Shown: positions 36,664 through 48,125 of the stretch, piece by piece
Position numbering within the stretch: position 1 is the first letter of the stretch
How the letters are laid out: every line of letters starts with the position of its first letter
Assembly (NCBI RefSeq): GCF_964340395.1
Contig: NC_135555.1
Span: forward strand, 2,669,001-2,733,000
Length of the DNA: 64,000 nucleotides
Reading direction: 5' to 3'
Origin: Glandiceps talaboti
Lineage: Eukaryota; Hemichordata; Enteropneusta; Spengelidae
Made by a program: the position numbers and the translations under genes
The notes under the pieces: generated by a model
The model's database searches: none
What the model saw: only the letters and a program-made list of their open reading frames with translations
What the model was told of the DNA's origin: nothing

Positions 36664-37660
36664 GGTATATTCTTTAAATTTTTATAATTCAAACATATCT
36701 TACAGAGGCAAAAAATGAGATTCACTGAAATGTGAAATTAATACATTTTTATTTCACTAATAATCATGACTGAGGAACTAAATTTGTGCTGAGTGAGCTA
36801 AAAACAATAACTTTTAGATACCATCAGTTATATCACCCCAATTCTTCAGTTGATCTGTTCTTCAATTTTCATTCTAGAGCACATTACATAGCAACAGTTC
36901 ACGCCAGTAGAATGATGGTTCCTAGGAAACAAGGTCTTATTGTCAATATATCCTCAGTAGGTGGTGTCATGTACTTTCTAAGTGTACCCTATGGTGTTGG
37001 TAAAGCAGGGGTAGGTATAAGTACTTATTATAGAGAAAATAACTGACTGTATGTTTTACCAAAAATAAAAGTCGTTTATACATCATTCAATAACTTTTGA
37101 TAAATTTCTTTAAAATATTAGCAGTTTACACATCATATTATAACTATTTGATAAATTTCTTAGACATAAAAATATTAGAAAATAGTACTTCGAATATACT
37201 GATTGTTACAATGTATGACAGACATCAAATTATAATTTTAACTCTTTAATTTTGAAATTTTAGAGTTAAAAAAATAAAATCAGGTGATTGTGAATAACAA
37301 AAATATCCCTTGCCAACCTTCAGCAAAGCTGTATTTAAACTTCTTTGTGGCATGACTTTTTTCAGGATTATTGATATAAATTGTGTGAAATGTATTTGAT
37401 TTGATTTTTACAGTGTGACAAGATGGCTACAGATTGTGCCAAAGAGTTGAAAGAACATAATATTGCATCTATATCACTATGGCCAGGTCCTGTGAAGACT
37501 GAAGTTGTTGTGGATAATCTGACCAATGGCAAATTTAGTACAGATATGATGGTAAGACAATTCAAATGAAATAATTATAAATGGTGGTGGTGGTGGTGGT
37601 GGTGGTGTTGATGATGATGATTGATGATGGTGATGGTGGTGGTGGTGGTGGTGGTGGTGG

Positions 37661-37721
<61 letters not shown>

Positions 37722-38949
37722 ACGATGACGACAACGACGACGACGACGAAGATGACGACGACATTTTTCAACATTTTACTACCAAACATCACTTTATGTA
37801 ATAAGTAAACATTGCTATGTGTGATGTTGTGAATTGTAGGAACTTATTTCAGACATCAATTAACATCACAATACATGCAGTGTTGAGGGTTATGTCTTCA
37901 AACACAGAAGACTTGCTTATATGTAATTCAGCAGTTTACTTAGTTTTTGATGAAAAGAAAGTCTCTAATCAGAGTTTAAATATTTCAAAATGATTTTTGT
38001 TTTGTTTTTAAAAACAGCTTCAGGCTGGATTTTCTCAAGGGGAAAGTATAGAATATGCTGGTAAAGCTATAGTACACCTTGCCAATGGTAAGTTACTTAT
38101 CACAACCTAGTGATTACTTGCATTGGTTCACATGCATACTAGTGGTATTTTCACGACAGTACAGGACCAGAAACATTGTATACATACATGTATGTAATTG
38201 ATATGCAAATGAGTACACATTCATTCCTTGTACACAAAATCACATGGTTAGACAGACTGGTTTTTATGGAAATTTGTTAAATATATCTAATAAGAGAACC
38301 TGCTACATATTGATGCAGCCTTTGATTGCCTTATGTCCTGTGCAAAACTTTTTATTTTATCTAGAGTATTTACACTGATACTTGCAGTGATTTGTACTGC
38401 ACTTTCATTCACTATACTCATGAAAGTATTGCCGCCTAGAACACTGCAAGCACTCACACAAATATCTTAAGTACACATCACTTGATGGAGTTCTGTCATA
38501 TTATTATCTTCTAAACAACCGTTTAGCACATTCTCTTCATCATTGTAAACCACATCCTCACTGTCCAAAAAGTTCCATTTTTCGCAGTGCTTCAGAAGAA
38601 ACAACAACTCTGGTGTGCGAGAATGATTCTCTTTGATTGTTTTTCATTGTAGCATATCTAAACTAAAGCTTTGTCATTTCAACTTTTTATTTCATTTTTA
38701 CCAACATCTGATGAACACTTCTCTTACCATACAGATCCCAAGTTGATGCAGAAAACTGGTCGAATTCTATGGACATGTGATCTTGCTAGAGAATATAATT
38801 TCAAAGACATAGACGGCAGAGATCCACCAAGTTATAGACATCTTAAAGACATTTTACACTCTTCAGGACATACTTGGTTGGCCCGCTTAGTTCCAAAATT
38901 TATCAGATTTCCAGGATGGGCTTTGGCTGTTCAATTCCATAAATTCTAA
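31789..38949 (+). CDS. DHRS1: Dehydrogenase/reductase SDR family member 1 (DHRS1), 8 coding exons
   Basis: A classical short-chain NAD(P)(H)-dependent oxidoreductase. Human DHRS1 reduces steroid and xenobiotic carbonyls and is reported on ER membranes. Coding exons: 31789-31900, 33870-33931, 35102-35245, 35936-36015, 36878-37010, 37414-37551, 38018-38087, 38735-38949. All are in phase with GT-AG junctions, totalling 954 nt (317 aa, human 313). Motifs: cofactor glycine loop TGGTRGIGKG near the N-terminus, DILINN in strand 4, catalytic Ser in VNISSVGG, YGVGK with the catalytic Tyr/Lys, and SLWPGPVKTE after it. The C-terminal half (CDLAREYNFKDIDGR, FPGWALAVQFHKF) tracks DHRS1 rather than other SDRs. 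The start is ATG 31789 (ACAATGG context). A TTTGCAG acceptor at 31716-31722 suggests an untranslated upstream exon. Oddity: the usual NNAG is NNVY (human NNAY). Confidence 0.95.
31928..32054. repeat. Two-copy tandem duplication in DHRS1 intron 1
   Basis: A 62-65 bp unit (core TTTAGTTTAGTCTAGAGGAC, then TAGTTATTGGGTTTGAT) is present twice in direct order. Two further short direct duplications follow in the same intron: about 32225-32330 (core GAAGGACTAACACTAATA) and about 32815-32955 (core TTTTTACTGATTATCATG). Confidence 0.85.
32400..32485. mobile_element. 3' end of a dispersed retroposon-like repeat
   Basis: AATAGAATCTTTATTGCATC, then AAGAAAACCACATTTCTTCA and a TTTTCTGCAATAAATGTTTG block, match 58843-58925 with few differences. 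Read on the minus strand it ends GCAATAAAGATTCTATT, which resembles a LINE or SINE tail. The family is not identified. Confidence 0.5.
35334..35425. mobile_element. MITE fragment related to the 49.86-kb palindrome
   Basis: TAAGGTATGCCGTGACGGGG followed by CACCCTCACACATCG matches one arm of the element at 49857-49952 with few changes. The other arm is not recognisable, apart from a CTTACAGACT end shared by both loci. It lies in DHRS1 intron 3. Confidence 0.55.
36262..36661. repeat. 400-bp (CATA)n/(CA)n microsatellite in DHRS1 intron 4
   Basis: Long CATA runs interrupted by CATG, CACA and CATC variants, ending in (CA)n. It keeps frames open for up to 189 codons on both strands, none of which is a gene. 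Confidence 0.98.
37583..37757. repeat. (GGT)n(GAT)n(GAC)n trinucleotide tract in DHRS1 intron 6
   Basis: About 175 bp of GGT, GAT and GAC triplets. All frames encode homopolymer-like runs and are not genes. It starts about 30 bp after the donor of exon 6. Confidence 0.98.
38538..38628. mobile_element. Short inverted-repeat element, copy 2 of 3
   Basis: CATCATTGTAAACCACATCC on the left and ACTCTGGTGTGCGAGAATGA on the right match the tips of the copies at 10341 and 44765. It lies in DHRS1 intron 7, about 100 bp before exon 8. Confidence 0.5.
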
Positions 38950-38982
38950 CGAATATAGAAAGTAGTACATCTTTTCTACTGA

Positions 38983-38988
38983 AATAAA
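38983..38988 (+). terminator. DHRS1 poly(A) signal
   Basis: AATAAA 33 nt after the stop codon, in the right orientation. The cleavage site would fall just before the 72-bp tandem repeat region. Confidence 0.6.
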
Positions 38989-39159
38989 ATCCCAATGGTG
39001 TACTTGATAATTGCTTCTTTTCCAAGTCAACACAACAAATGAACCTCTTTTTTGAAGTTCATTCATTACATCTACCTATCATGGTTGAACTCTCAAACAC
39101 TATGATATAATACATCATAGACATTGGAGAGAAATGTCTTTGATTACTCGTACATTTAC

Positions 39160-39743
39160 AGAAATGTACTTCACCTCATGTTTTACATAGACAAAGTGGC
39201 ATATTTCAAAACAGTACGTTATCTTATCCGTAGAAATGTACTTCACCTCATGTTTTACATAGACAAAGTGGCATATTTCAAAACAGTACGTTATCTTATC
39301 CGTAGAAATGTACTTCACCTCATGTTTTACATAGACAAAGTGCCATATTTCAAACCAGTACTTTATCTTATCTGTAGAAATGTACTTCACCTCATGTTTT
39401 ACATAGACAAAGTGCCATATTTCAAACCAGTACTTTATCTTATCTGTAGAAATGTACTTCACCTCATGTTTTACATAGACAAAGTGCCATATTTCAAACC
39501 AGTACTTTATCTTATCCGTAGAAATGTACTTCACCTCATGTTTTACATAGACAAAGTGCTATATTTCAAACCAGTACTTTATCTTATCTGTAGAAATGTA
39601 CTTCACCTCATGTTTTACATAGACAAAGTGCCATATTTCAAACCAGTACTTTATCTTATCTGTAGAAATGTACTTCACCTCATGTTTTACATAGACAAAG
39701 TGCCATATTTCAAAACAGTACTTTATCTTATCCGTAGAAATGT
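39160..39743. repeat. 72-bp tandem repeat, about 8 copies
   Basis: The unit begins GAAATGTACTTCACCTCATG, continues TTTTACATAGACAAAGTG and ends with a CAGTACTTTATCTTATCYGTA block. The period is exactly 72 bp (24 codons) and a unit lacks stops in at least one frame per strand. Hence frames of 207 codons (+) and 139 codons (-) stay open without being genes. Copies are nearly identical. Confidence 0.95.
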
Positions 39744-39749
39744 ATGAAC

Positions 39750-41210
39750 TTTTAGATTTATGATCAAATGAATATTATATTCATAATAAAAAAATTAAAG
39801 TCAATTGTTTATCTGGTATACTAAATGGCGTTCAAACTCCAAATCGGACAAAAATGTAATCAAGAAAAACTCAGTTTGTTTATTTACCATATGTCATGTT
39901 TACTGGGAAAGTCCTTGGATTTCTCTTATCTATATACCTTTAGTAATATACTGTCCTGTCTTGGGAAGTGTGGTCAACTAAAGTACAGTCTATTTCACAA
40001 TACCATGCAGCTTTTCTGTTTGATACAACCACGCAGAAACCAATAAGGAAGTGGACATGCTACACTTTAACATAGCAAGATTGAATGAGCACAGTTTTTC
40101 TTTGTGTTAAGCATTTGTGACAAAGAGTGTATTTGCAAACTATTGAAAACGAAAGAAAACATCGGTGAAGCTGTGGGTGGCGCACTTGATATGGACATAC
40201 TGTACGTTCCAAGCGTACACACATCTGATTTACGTCACATGACGTACACAAAAACCCATACACGTCTAATTAAACAAACAATCTTTTATTTCAATTTTCA
40301 CAAAATCTATAAAACGTACAGTAAAACAGTAAAACGTACGTCCTTTGCAGTCAAACATATATTTAATAAAGAATACAGAGAGTTTACTTTCAGAGTAATC
40401 TATAAAATTCGTCAAAAATCATTTGTTTCTGCGAAAATTAGTACATTGACGTTGAAGCAATATTCTTTCTCCTTTTTATTTATTGTAAACTTTTGAAATC
40501 CCGACATGCCAGGGTACAAATCGGTATGTCCCTTTCATAGGGACAAAATATAATTAAGCCTTAAAGTTTAATAATAATATTCTATTTTTCTCTCGCAGTA
40601 AAGGAGTACAAAATCGATTTACTCGAATTTCTCATACATTTGATTATCTTAAACAATCAGGACTTGGACCATGTTCTGTTACCAGTGAATACAATGATAC
40701 AAACATCGTCACAAAATGTCTGAAACATTTACACTCTAGCTATCTATACACACAATCTACGGTTCCCTCTACAGAGACTACACAAATAGTAAGCATCATA
40801 TCATAGCTAAAATAACAAACCATGTTGCTTTTTGGCCAACGTTTATTATTAATATTGTTATACGTTTAACGCCATTGACATAGTTTACAGTAATTACTTG
40901 ATAACTTCAGAGGGCCTGGATGACAATATTGTTCAGATAGGACTATGCTATAGTACATGAGGTTTGATTCTGTGCTCTTTACCTGATCACCTACAGACTA
41001 TGGTATTGATACAAGTAACTGTCTGTAACCATTTGTATTACAATTATAGCACAACATTTATATACAATTTATATCAATACACCACTGAAAAATATATAAT
41101 AATATTCTTACTTTATATTCATGAAGAATATACTTGACTCAAACAAAATGTACAAGATCAACAGGTTGTTTTTGTTCGATATTTTGTGTGCATCTCAGGT
41201 ATAATTACAT
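39750..41210. other. Intergenic region, no gene recognised
   Basis: It contains a 130-codon open frame (40104-40496, +) with AT-rich, Lys/Phe/Ile-rich composition and no family resemblance. Another open stretch at about 40600-40810 ends QIVSIIS-stop and is likewise unrecognised. Confidence 0.4.
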
Positions 41211-41211
41211 G

Positions 41212-41261
<50 letters not shown>
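41212..41261. repeat. (TG)n microsatellite immediately after the stop of the first membrane-protein gene
   Basis: About 25 TG units lie 5 bp beyond the stop codon of the minus-strand gene at 41267-42853, so its 3' UTR begins with (CA)n. Confidence 0.97.
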
Positions 41262-41262
<1 letters not shown>

Positions 41263-41266
41263 CCCT

Positions 41267-42371
41267 TTAAACATACAATTGCTGCTTACTACTTGCTTCA
41301 ACCATTTCTACATCTGAGCCAGGACTAGTTTTCATACTCATCAATGGTCGCTTACAAACCCTCCAGGTAAACAAAATAATTCGGAAAATAAAGATACAAG
41401 AAGCAACAACGATCAAAACAATGGAGAAAATGCAAGTGGCGTTGGATGTGTCCCAATTCAAATCGAGAATACCAGCCAGAGCCCAGATGATAACGGCCCA
41501 AACAGTGAGGGTATATCGCACCCATTTATCTAGCACAAATGTCTCCAATAGAAACCAGACGACCACTTCCAATGACAGAATGGACAGGCAAATCAAACCT
41601 GCAGTTTCTTGCGTAAGGTCATACCAGTACACCAAGACGACACCGGTGTTGAGAAGTGTAGCTACAGTGCACCAGGTCGCGTAGATGGCGATACCGTTGT
41701 GAACAAGAATGCGAATGCACCAGACGTCCAATTTCTGATGACGCATCATAGGGGACAAATGTTTCCACAAATTCTTATGGACGATGAAGAGACAGGTATA
41801 CAGTGTTAGGCAGACAAGTACCAACACAATAAACGCATATTGCATCAACTCTCTGTCCCAAAGAACCAACCATGCTGTATTGAGTCCTAAGTTTAATGCG
41901 AGAATGATGTAGAAAGTTGGTGTCAACACCTGTGGACGGACGTAGACGTAGTCGGTTTGGTTCTTTCGACAGATAGTTGTTAGGAAGTAGATAACAGCAA
42001 GTGAAAACCAGGAATAGATTATACCCCAGATAGTGAAGGTCCAATTGGCTGGTGTAATATTCAGAATATACTTGTCGGATATATCTCCTGTTGTGTTGCG
42101 AAATATCTTGAGGTCTGTAACAAAGGAGATTGTAGATATTAGATTTGTAGACAGAGTTAATGTGCAATGTTATTGATATTGTTCTTTGACAGGAAATTGT
42201 TCGATGATTAACCCCAATTATTCTTGAGACTATACATCAGTCATATGATTGAATCACACATTTTCATAACATATTTTGATAAACTTCCATACACAAGAAT
42301 ACTTGTATCCATCATACCAAATTTAAATCACATAAAATAACCACATATGTTACCAAGAGAATACATTCCAC

Positions 42372-42423
<52 letters not shown>

Positions 42424-42853
42424 ATTCTATAAATAAATCGCGAACGCCTTCTTACCAATCCATAGATGTCAACTTATACTTGTAATAGCTAATATTGTAC
42501 ATTTTTATACTGATGGCCTGTACTCATTTATTGCAGATTTGTGTACAGGTTAATACAAAGTGTATACTTTGGTTCCGACCGTATTTATTTACATGTTCAT
42601 ACGTTCATTGTTGTTCGGAATTTGTTTATTTGTTAATTTTGTACATATTGTCAATTATGACGTCACGATACTAATACATCTGATAATTATGACGTCACAA
42701 TTGATAAATCTGATCAATTGTGACGTCACGATACCTGATGTACTACTTACCAAGTTCAGGAATATTTGCTAAACCATTGATAGCCAGGGTTGCCAGGTAA
42801 ATCAAGAAAAACAGGAAGATTAGCAGCATGAACCATACCTTGTGTTTAGCCAT
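41267..42853 (-). CDS. TspO/MBR-like multi-pass membrane protein, paralog 1 (2 coding exons, 316 aa)
   Basis: Coding exons 42751-42853 and 41267-42114, split by a phase-1 intron. About eight hydrophobic segments: one in exon 1 (MAKHKVWFMLLIFLFFLIYL), then NWTFTIWGIIYSW, FYIILALNLGLNTAWLVLW, YAFIVLVLVCLTLY, IAIYATWCTVATLLN, LICLSILSLEVVVWFLLE, YTLTVWAVIIWALAG and FSIVLIVVASCIFIFRI. The signature ITPANWTFTIWGIIY and the NLGLNTAW...WDRE pattern resemble the P-rich loop/TM1 and N..LN..W motifs of TspO/translocator proteins. From memory this matches the uncharacterised vertebrate/invertebrate group around zebrafish si:ch211-161h7.5. The substrate is unknown. An N-glycosylation sequon (NTT) sits in the first loop. 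An AG acceptor at 42859-42860 just upstream of ATG implies an untranslated 5' exon, perhaps with its donor at 43896 (ACCAAG|GTAAGA). Confidence 0.85.
42372..42423. repeat. (TCTG)n microsatellite in the intron of paralog 1
   Basis: Thirteen TCTG/CTGT units lie within the intron 42115-42750. Confidence 0.97.
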
Positions 42854-43540
42854 TTTGTCTGCAAATTGAACAAGAAAGAACCGTCTGTATCAACAGCAGC
42901 TGGAAAGCATACTAGAATAGCTGTTTGTATTCTAGTATTTAAGCTGTGTAACGACTACCTTCTACTCCCAACATTTATATTTCAACACAGCGTCACCCGT
43001 ATCTTTCCACCGCCCAAACTGAACCAAACAGAAGGAACAATTTGACCGGGAAAGTAACTCGGGGTCCAAAAGAACAATTCTTCAAATAGTATTTTTTTAA
43101 CCACCACAAGTTTGACCATGCCCCACTTCCCTTTCCTACCCTTTCCATTTATTTTCGTAGTGTACAACGATACATGTGCTTTAGCAACATTACAGATTGT
43201 CGACAACTATAATAATTGTAATTAATAAAGGTAATGTAAGGCTATACAATAGTCTGTTTTTCAAACCATGAAAAGTAATCTAATTTTTATATTTTTGTTG
43301 CTATCCTGGAATACATACAGATGCTGTAAACGTATGTCCTGTACATGTATCAATGTTTGTCTAAAATATCTTTAAATGATTCGCATGAACTGTGGAATAT
43401 TATATGTATTCGGTAGACCGACAAAGCCATATACTACACATTATTGTTCTTCTGTGAACGACCAAAACATTCAATACATTGTTTTTGCGCTAGAGACTTG
43501 CAGTTTACCTGTAAATATACAGTCCTACCAGCATTCATGC

Positions 43541-43712
43541 TAGCTGCAATAATTATAGTATTTTGTTACGGTTTTTGAGGTTTTTTGGTCTGTTTTGGCG
43601 ACTTTTTAAGTTTTGGTGTTAAGTGCGGGTTAAACACCAAAACTTAAAAAGTCACCAAAACAGACGAAAAAACCCTCAAAACCGCAGCAAAACGCTACAA
43701 TTATTGCAGCTA
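43541..43712. mobile_element. Foldback (palindromic) MITE, about 170 bp
   Basis: The left arm AGCTGCAATAATTATAGTAT...GTTTTGGTGTT is followed, after about 10 bp, by the inverse AACACCAAAACTTAAAAAGT...CTACAATTATTGCAGCT. The arms are about 80 bp with few mismatches. The direct repeat CATTCATGCTAG lies just outside both ends (43532-43543 and 43713-43724) and could be an unusually long target duplication or an adjacent tandem repeat. Confidence 0.8.
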
Positions 43713-44764
43713 CATTCATGCTAGCCTGGAATCCATGCTAATGGGGATTTTAAATGTATTCGTATGGATACAGGCTACATTTATGCATTGCATGTGAACA
43801 TATGAGAAGTAGTTGAGAAGCGAAGCACAATATCGAAATCTAGCTATTATCGACATTTGACAAACATGGCACAAAATATTGAACACTTCTCTTACCTTGG
43901 TCTCCACTAGTGTTTTCTCAACTAAACTGTGTGTACTTGAAGATGAACTGACGATCGCGATCTAGAGGTTTATTCATAATCAGAGATTTACATGTAAATT
44001 AAACATCCCTCACGTTTGTCACGTTTATGAAAATGTGAATATCTGAATAAGGAATGTTAATCTTGGCAATCATTTGCCAAAATATCTATGTCTATTTGAT
44101 CATGACAAACAAGTTTACACAACACAGTTTCATAACCTGATATCTGTGTGTACAAGGACGATACGGTCATGTTATAAGACTTCCATCACACGTGAGTCGA
44201 GTCCAGAGACTTGTCATAGTCTGACTATAGTTAATTCAGCTATCCAGTAACTGTAGATAATTAATGTAGATGACTTAGAAAGTTAGAACAGGTCAACTCT
44301 CTTGGATTAGTCAAGTGCTATATCCTTCTTGCAATCTTTCAAATCTCTCTTTCGAGACCACATTGGTTCTGTTGGCATCCAGACTACTCTTGGCTAAACG
44401 TGAGTTTATGTCTGTCGAAACAATATAATATCAAATGCGAGTTTACAGCTCCTCTTTTCTGTCCCCTCCCCCCGATCACGGTGTGATACCAATGCCAAGT
44501 ACTATTCCATCATTGAATCCATACATTCGTCCATCCCTATGCGGTATAGAGATGAGAATATGCAGATGTGAACTATTGTATGTTGCATTGTAAATGCAGG
44601 TATGTGTGTGATATTGAGGAGTGATCCTGTCTTGGGGAGGGGGGGGGGTTATTGGGGAAAAAACGATATATCTCAGGAAGAGGCTATTTATTATCTTCTA
44701 CACATTATAGTATGATATAGTACTGTATATTTGTTGGCACAAAACTATGAAAAATACATAATTC

Positions 44765-44908
44765 ACATCGTCGTAAACCACAGCCTCTTTTACGGCACCG
44801 TCTAAGACGCATCGCCAAGAGGTCGTAAACCACAGCCTTCTAAGACGCACCACTGAGAGAATATTCGTAGCTACAGCAGAAATATGAGCTCTGGTTTGCG
44901 AGAATGAT
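44765..44908. mobile_element. Short inverted-repeat element, copy 3 of 3
   Basis: ACATCGTCGTAAACCACAGC on the left and AGCTCTGGTTTGCGAGAATG on the right are imperfect inverted repeats. Inside, the block GTCGTAAACCACAGCC is repeated at about 44822. It belongs with the copies at 10341 and 38538. Confidence 0.6.
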
Positions 44909-46600
44909 AATTCATGGCTAAAAATAGAAATACAACAAAATAAAACACTAATCATAAGGATGATAAATTATAAATATTTTAATTCATATCATCTAATAAA
45001 TGATTATTGTTTATTAAACAATACCGTGATGTTGATATTGAAGGGAGTATGTGTGTAGGGGCGGAGTCACCAGACACAAAGAGCACTCTCAAGGAGAGCT
45101 TTACAGGTTCCTGAAGGAAATAATAAGTGGGTATTAGGTGCGTTATGCGACTTATTGTCAATATTTGAATGTTTCATAATTGCCTCCCGTCGTAAACTGA
45201 GTTTATTATAAGGCCAAGCTTTGTTTTTACGTCCTGATATTTTATCAATAAAATTTGTGTCTATCTCCCATTTTGAAAATGGTGACTAATTTTTTGGCTA
45301 ATCTCCGGAGTACTTTTATTTATGTGATCTTAATCATGTCAATGATTACAAAATATCTCTTTGGACGAGATGACTTATTATGGTATTTGTAGATTCCTTT
45401 TGTAACCTTGAGACGAACGAGCAAACAGACTTGATGACTGTATACATACTGGTGATGGATTACACAAAAGTATGTTTATCGTAAAGTACTCCATATCATA
45501 CTTTTGATGTTGTGATCGATAGCAATAAAATAGAATATGTTTTGTCTTATTTTGTTTTATTTTACCGATTTCTTTCATTCGAGCTTTGTAACCTTTAGTA
45601 ATTCCTTCGAGATTTATCACGTGTTCGAATAAATGCGGGCGTACGTATACCCGGAAGGGGGGGGGGGGCTATACAGTTTAATGATTGTATACACTTAAAG
45701 CGCCAATATTCATACACAAGTTATATTCTTTCTCTTTTGATTGAGAAATAACCATGGTGTTTTGCCTTTCTTCAGTGTCTAACTGGATCTGACAGAATGA
45801 TCCAAATTTGCTGGAGGTGTTGAGTAACCAGAGGTGTGACTCGATAGCTTCAACCATAGAGGATCTATGCTTCAATATATGTATGGCCTAATACATCCAT
45901 GATATATGTAAATTCAGGTGTGAAAATACTTGTCAGTTTACATCTAACTTTGCTATACATCTCCAGCAAATTTGAATCATTATGTTGGATCCATTTAGAC
46001 ACTGAAATAGGACAAGTGATTTGTTCGAAACACATCTCAATCTAGAGTGGTAGAAGAGAACTTATGCACGGTAAGTTTTGCATGTTGACAGTGTTAACTC
46101 AACAACACAATCACCTTCTGATTAGAATAGAGGTTGAGGATTCATTCGCCAGTTGTAAAGCCAGGATTTAAGAACATTTTTATAGGGCTTATTACAAAGA
46201 TACAATTCTTTTCAGATTGCCAATTTATAGGCTAACTTCCAAATGATTTCCAACCAATTGCGTACATCCCCACCGTAATGTTTCATAATCGTAACTTTTA
46301 AATTGACCATTCTATAATCAAACATCCACATTCACTTTCAAACCACAACATGAATATATTAACTTCATACAATCACGCTCAAGAAAAGTACTACGATTTT
46401 ATTGGTACAAATCGATTATAATGTACAATTGCATTTGAGTATATTTAAATGAAGCGTTACACAACAGACTAGAGTAATTAGAGTTCAATGTTGATATTGT
46501 GGAAGATACTAGTAGACACGTGACGAGTTTGTCAATGTTTGAATATAAACATAAAACATAGATATGTAGATTCAAATTTCTTTAATTAAGTAAAACAACA
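44909..46600. other. Intergenic region between paralogs 1 and 2, no gene recognised
   Basis: No domain-bearing frame and no copy of the conserved membrane-protein exon were found. It has a poly(G) tract at about 45656-45668 and otherwise plain AT-rich sequence. The region would include the 3' flank of paralog 2, which is transcribed leftward. Confidence 0.45.
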
Positions 46601-46609
46601 TAATTGCAG

Positions 46610-47650
46610 TTATTTTCCACCAAACTCCACCATTTCGTTATCCACCAATTTGAGATTAGGTTCTTGACCACGCAAAGGTTGGGTGTTAACTCGCCATATG
46701 TACAAACCTACACGGAAAACAAAGATACAGGCAGCCACAATTATCAATACGAAAGAGTAGAGACCAGTCGTTGTCGTCAAATCCCAGTTTTTCTCAAGTG
46801 AACCTGCCAAAGCCCAGATAACCGTTGGCCATATCGTTAACGTATGTCGAAAATATTTGTCTAGCACGAAGGTTTCCAGGAACCACCATAGTACCACTTC
46901 ACCAGCAAGGATAGATAGAGAGATAATACAACCTGTATCTTGAGTAACATCGAACCAATAGATGAGGGTTGTTGCTATGTTAAGAAGCGCTGCTATGGTG
47001 CACCAAGTGGCGTAGATGGCTAGACCGTTATGAACGAGGATGCGGATGGCCCAAACATCGAATTTCTGAAAGCGTAGCATGGTTGATAAATATTGGTAAA
47101 GGTTTGCGTGAGACACTCCAAGGCAGAGGTAGAGAGTGAAACACATCAGACATAGCGCTATAGTCGATGCTGGTATAAACTCACGGTCCCACAATAATAA
47201 CCAACTAACATTCAGACATAAGTTTAGGATTAATGAGACGTAAAAGGGTGGGGTCAATACTTTGGGACGGGCATACACGTAGCCAAGTCTGTTTTTGCGA
47301 CATAATGTCGTCAAACAGTAAATAATCATTAATCCCAGCCAAATATAAATGACACTCCAGATGGAGAAGGTCCAACCAGCTGGAGTAATCGCCAAAAAGT
47401 ACTTGTCAGATATATCACCAGTACTATTGAGGAATATGGGTTCTGAAAAGAAGGAGAAGATTCGAAAATTTAGAAAAGGCAGCTCTGCATTGCAATAATA
47501 ACAAGAATGTAAACAACAATGAAAATAAACGAGAGCAATCAAAGTTAACTGTTTTATTTTAGTTGAACATAACTTCCATTTTATGTTAAAGAAATGTGAG
47601 AAAGAAATTAGAGAACGAGAGGAAAAGAAGAGAAAGGGGGAAAGAGATGG

Positions 47651-47743
<93 letters not shown>

Positions 47744-47975
47744 AAAGGGGGGATGGAGAGAGAGAGAGAGGGAGAGAGGGGGAGGGAGAGAGAGAGAGAG
47801 GAGGGAGGGGGAGGGAGAGAGAGGGGGAGGGAGAGAGAGCGAGAGAGAGATTTTTAAAGAGATATAGTCACTTACCTATACCAATTCCTGCAAATGCGTT
47901 GAAAGTAATACATACTGCGAAGGCAAGAAGTGTGAGCAAAATAAGCACAATCATCCAGCTTTGATGGCCCGCCAT
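46610..47975 (-). CDS. TspO/MBR-like multi-pass membrane protein, paralog 2 (2 coding exons, 310 aa)
   Basis: Coding exons 47876-47975 (33 codons plus 1 nt) and 46610-47442, with the same phase-1 split as the other paralogs. N-terminus MAGHQSWMIVLILLTLLAFA (TM1). Then a loop with an NST sequon and SDKYFL, the family signature ITPAGWTFSIWSVIY, CRKNRLGYVYARPKVLTPPFY, NLCLNVSWLLLWDRE, WAIRILVHNGLAIYATW, FLETFVLDKYFRHTLTIWPT and VIWALAG. The cytosolic-looking tail ends EMVEFGGK. Its sequence is closest by eye to paralog 1 (CRKN, EMVE tail), suggesting a more recent shared duplication. A likely 5' UTR acceptor (TCTCATAAG) lies just upstream of ATG. The intron holds a 200-bp (AG)n tract. Confidence 0.87.
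47652..47850. repeat. (AG)n purine microsatellite in the intron of paralog 2
   Basis: A 200-bp GA-rich run ending only about 25 bp from the donor of exon 1 (47875). Long open frames over it encode only Arg/Glu/Gly repeats. Confidence 0.97.
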
Positions 47976-48039
47976 TTTGATTTTCACCTTATGAGAAAAG
48001 AGAACGAACAAACAAAATGATTCGATGACATCCATCAAG

Positions 48040-48125
48040 GCAATAATAATAATGTTGGTTTCTTATATAGCGCTTTCCCACTCCGTGCTCAAAGCGCTTT
48101 ACAATTATTACCCCTGGCCTTGGCG
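48040..48125. mobile_element. SINE-like core fragment
   Basis: AATAATAATAATGTTGGTTT, CTTATATAGCGCTTTCCCAC, GTGCTCAAAGCGCTTTACAA and TTATTACCCCTGG form a pattern I recall from dispersed repeats in several marine invertebrate genomes. AGCGCTTT and AAAGCGCT are inverted with respect to each other. The family name is not certain. Confidence 0.45.

Noticed and set aside
36088-36725. Several 137-189 codon frames over the 36.3-kb region
   Set aside because: They are read through (CATA)n/(CA)n microsatellite inside a DHRS1 intron.
39124-39747. 207-codon open frame on the plus strand and 139-codon frame on the minus strand
   Set aside because: Both are by-products of a 72-bp tandem repeat whose period is divisible by three; there is no domain, and similar openness on both strands.
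40104-40496. 130-codon plus-strand frame downstream of DHRS1
   Set aside because: AT-rich composition, no recognisable domain, no splice or promoter context; length is possible by chance in this AT-rich DNA.
47583-47964. Arg/Glu-rich frames of 94 and 122 codons
   Set aside because: Translation of the (AG)n tract inside the intron of paralog 2, opposite to the gene's strand.
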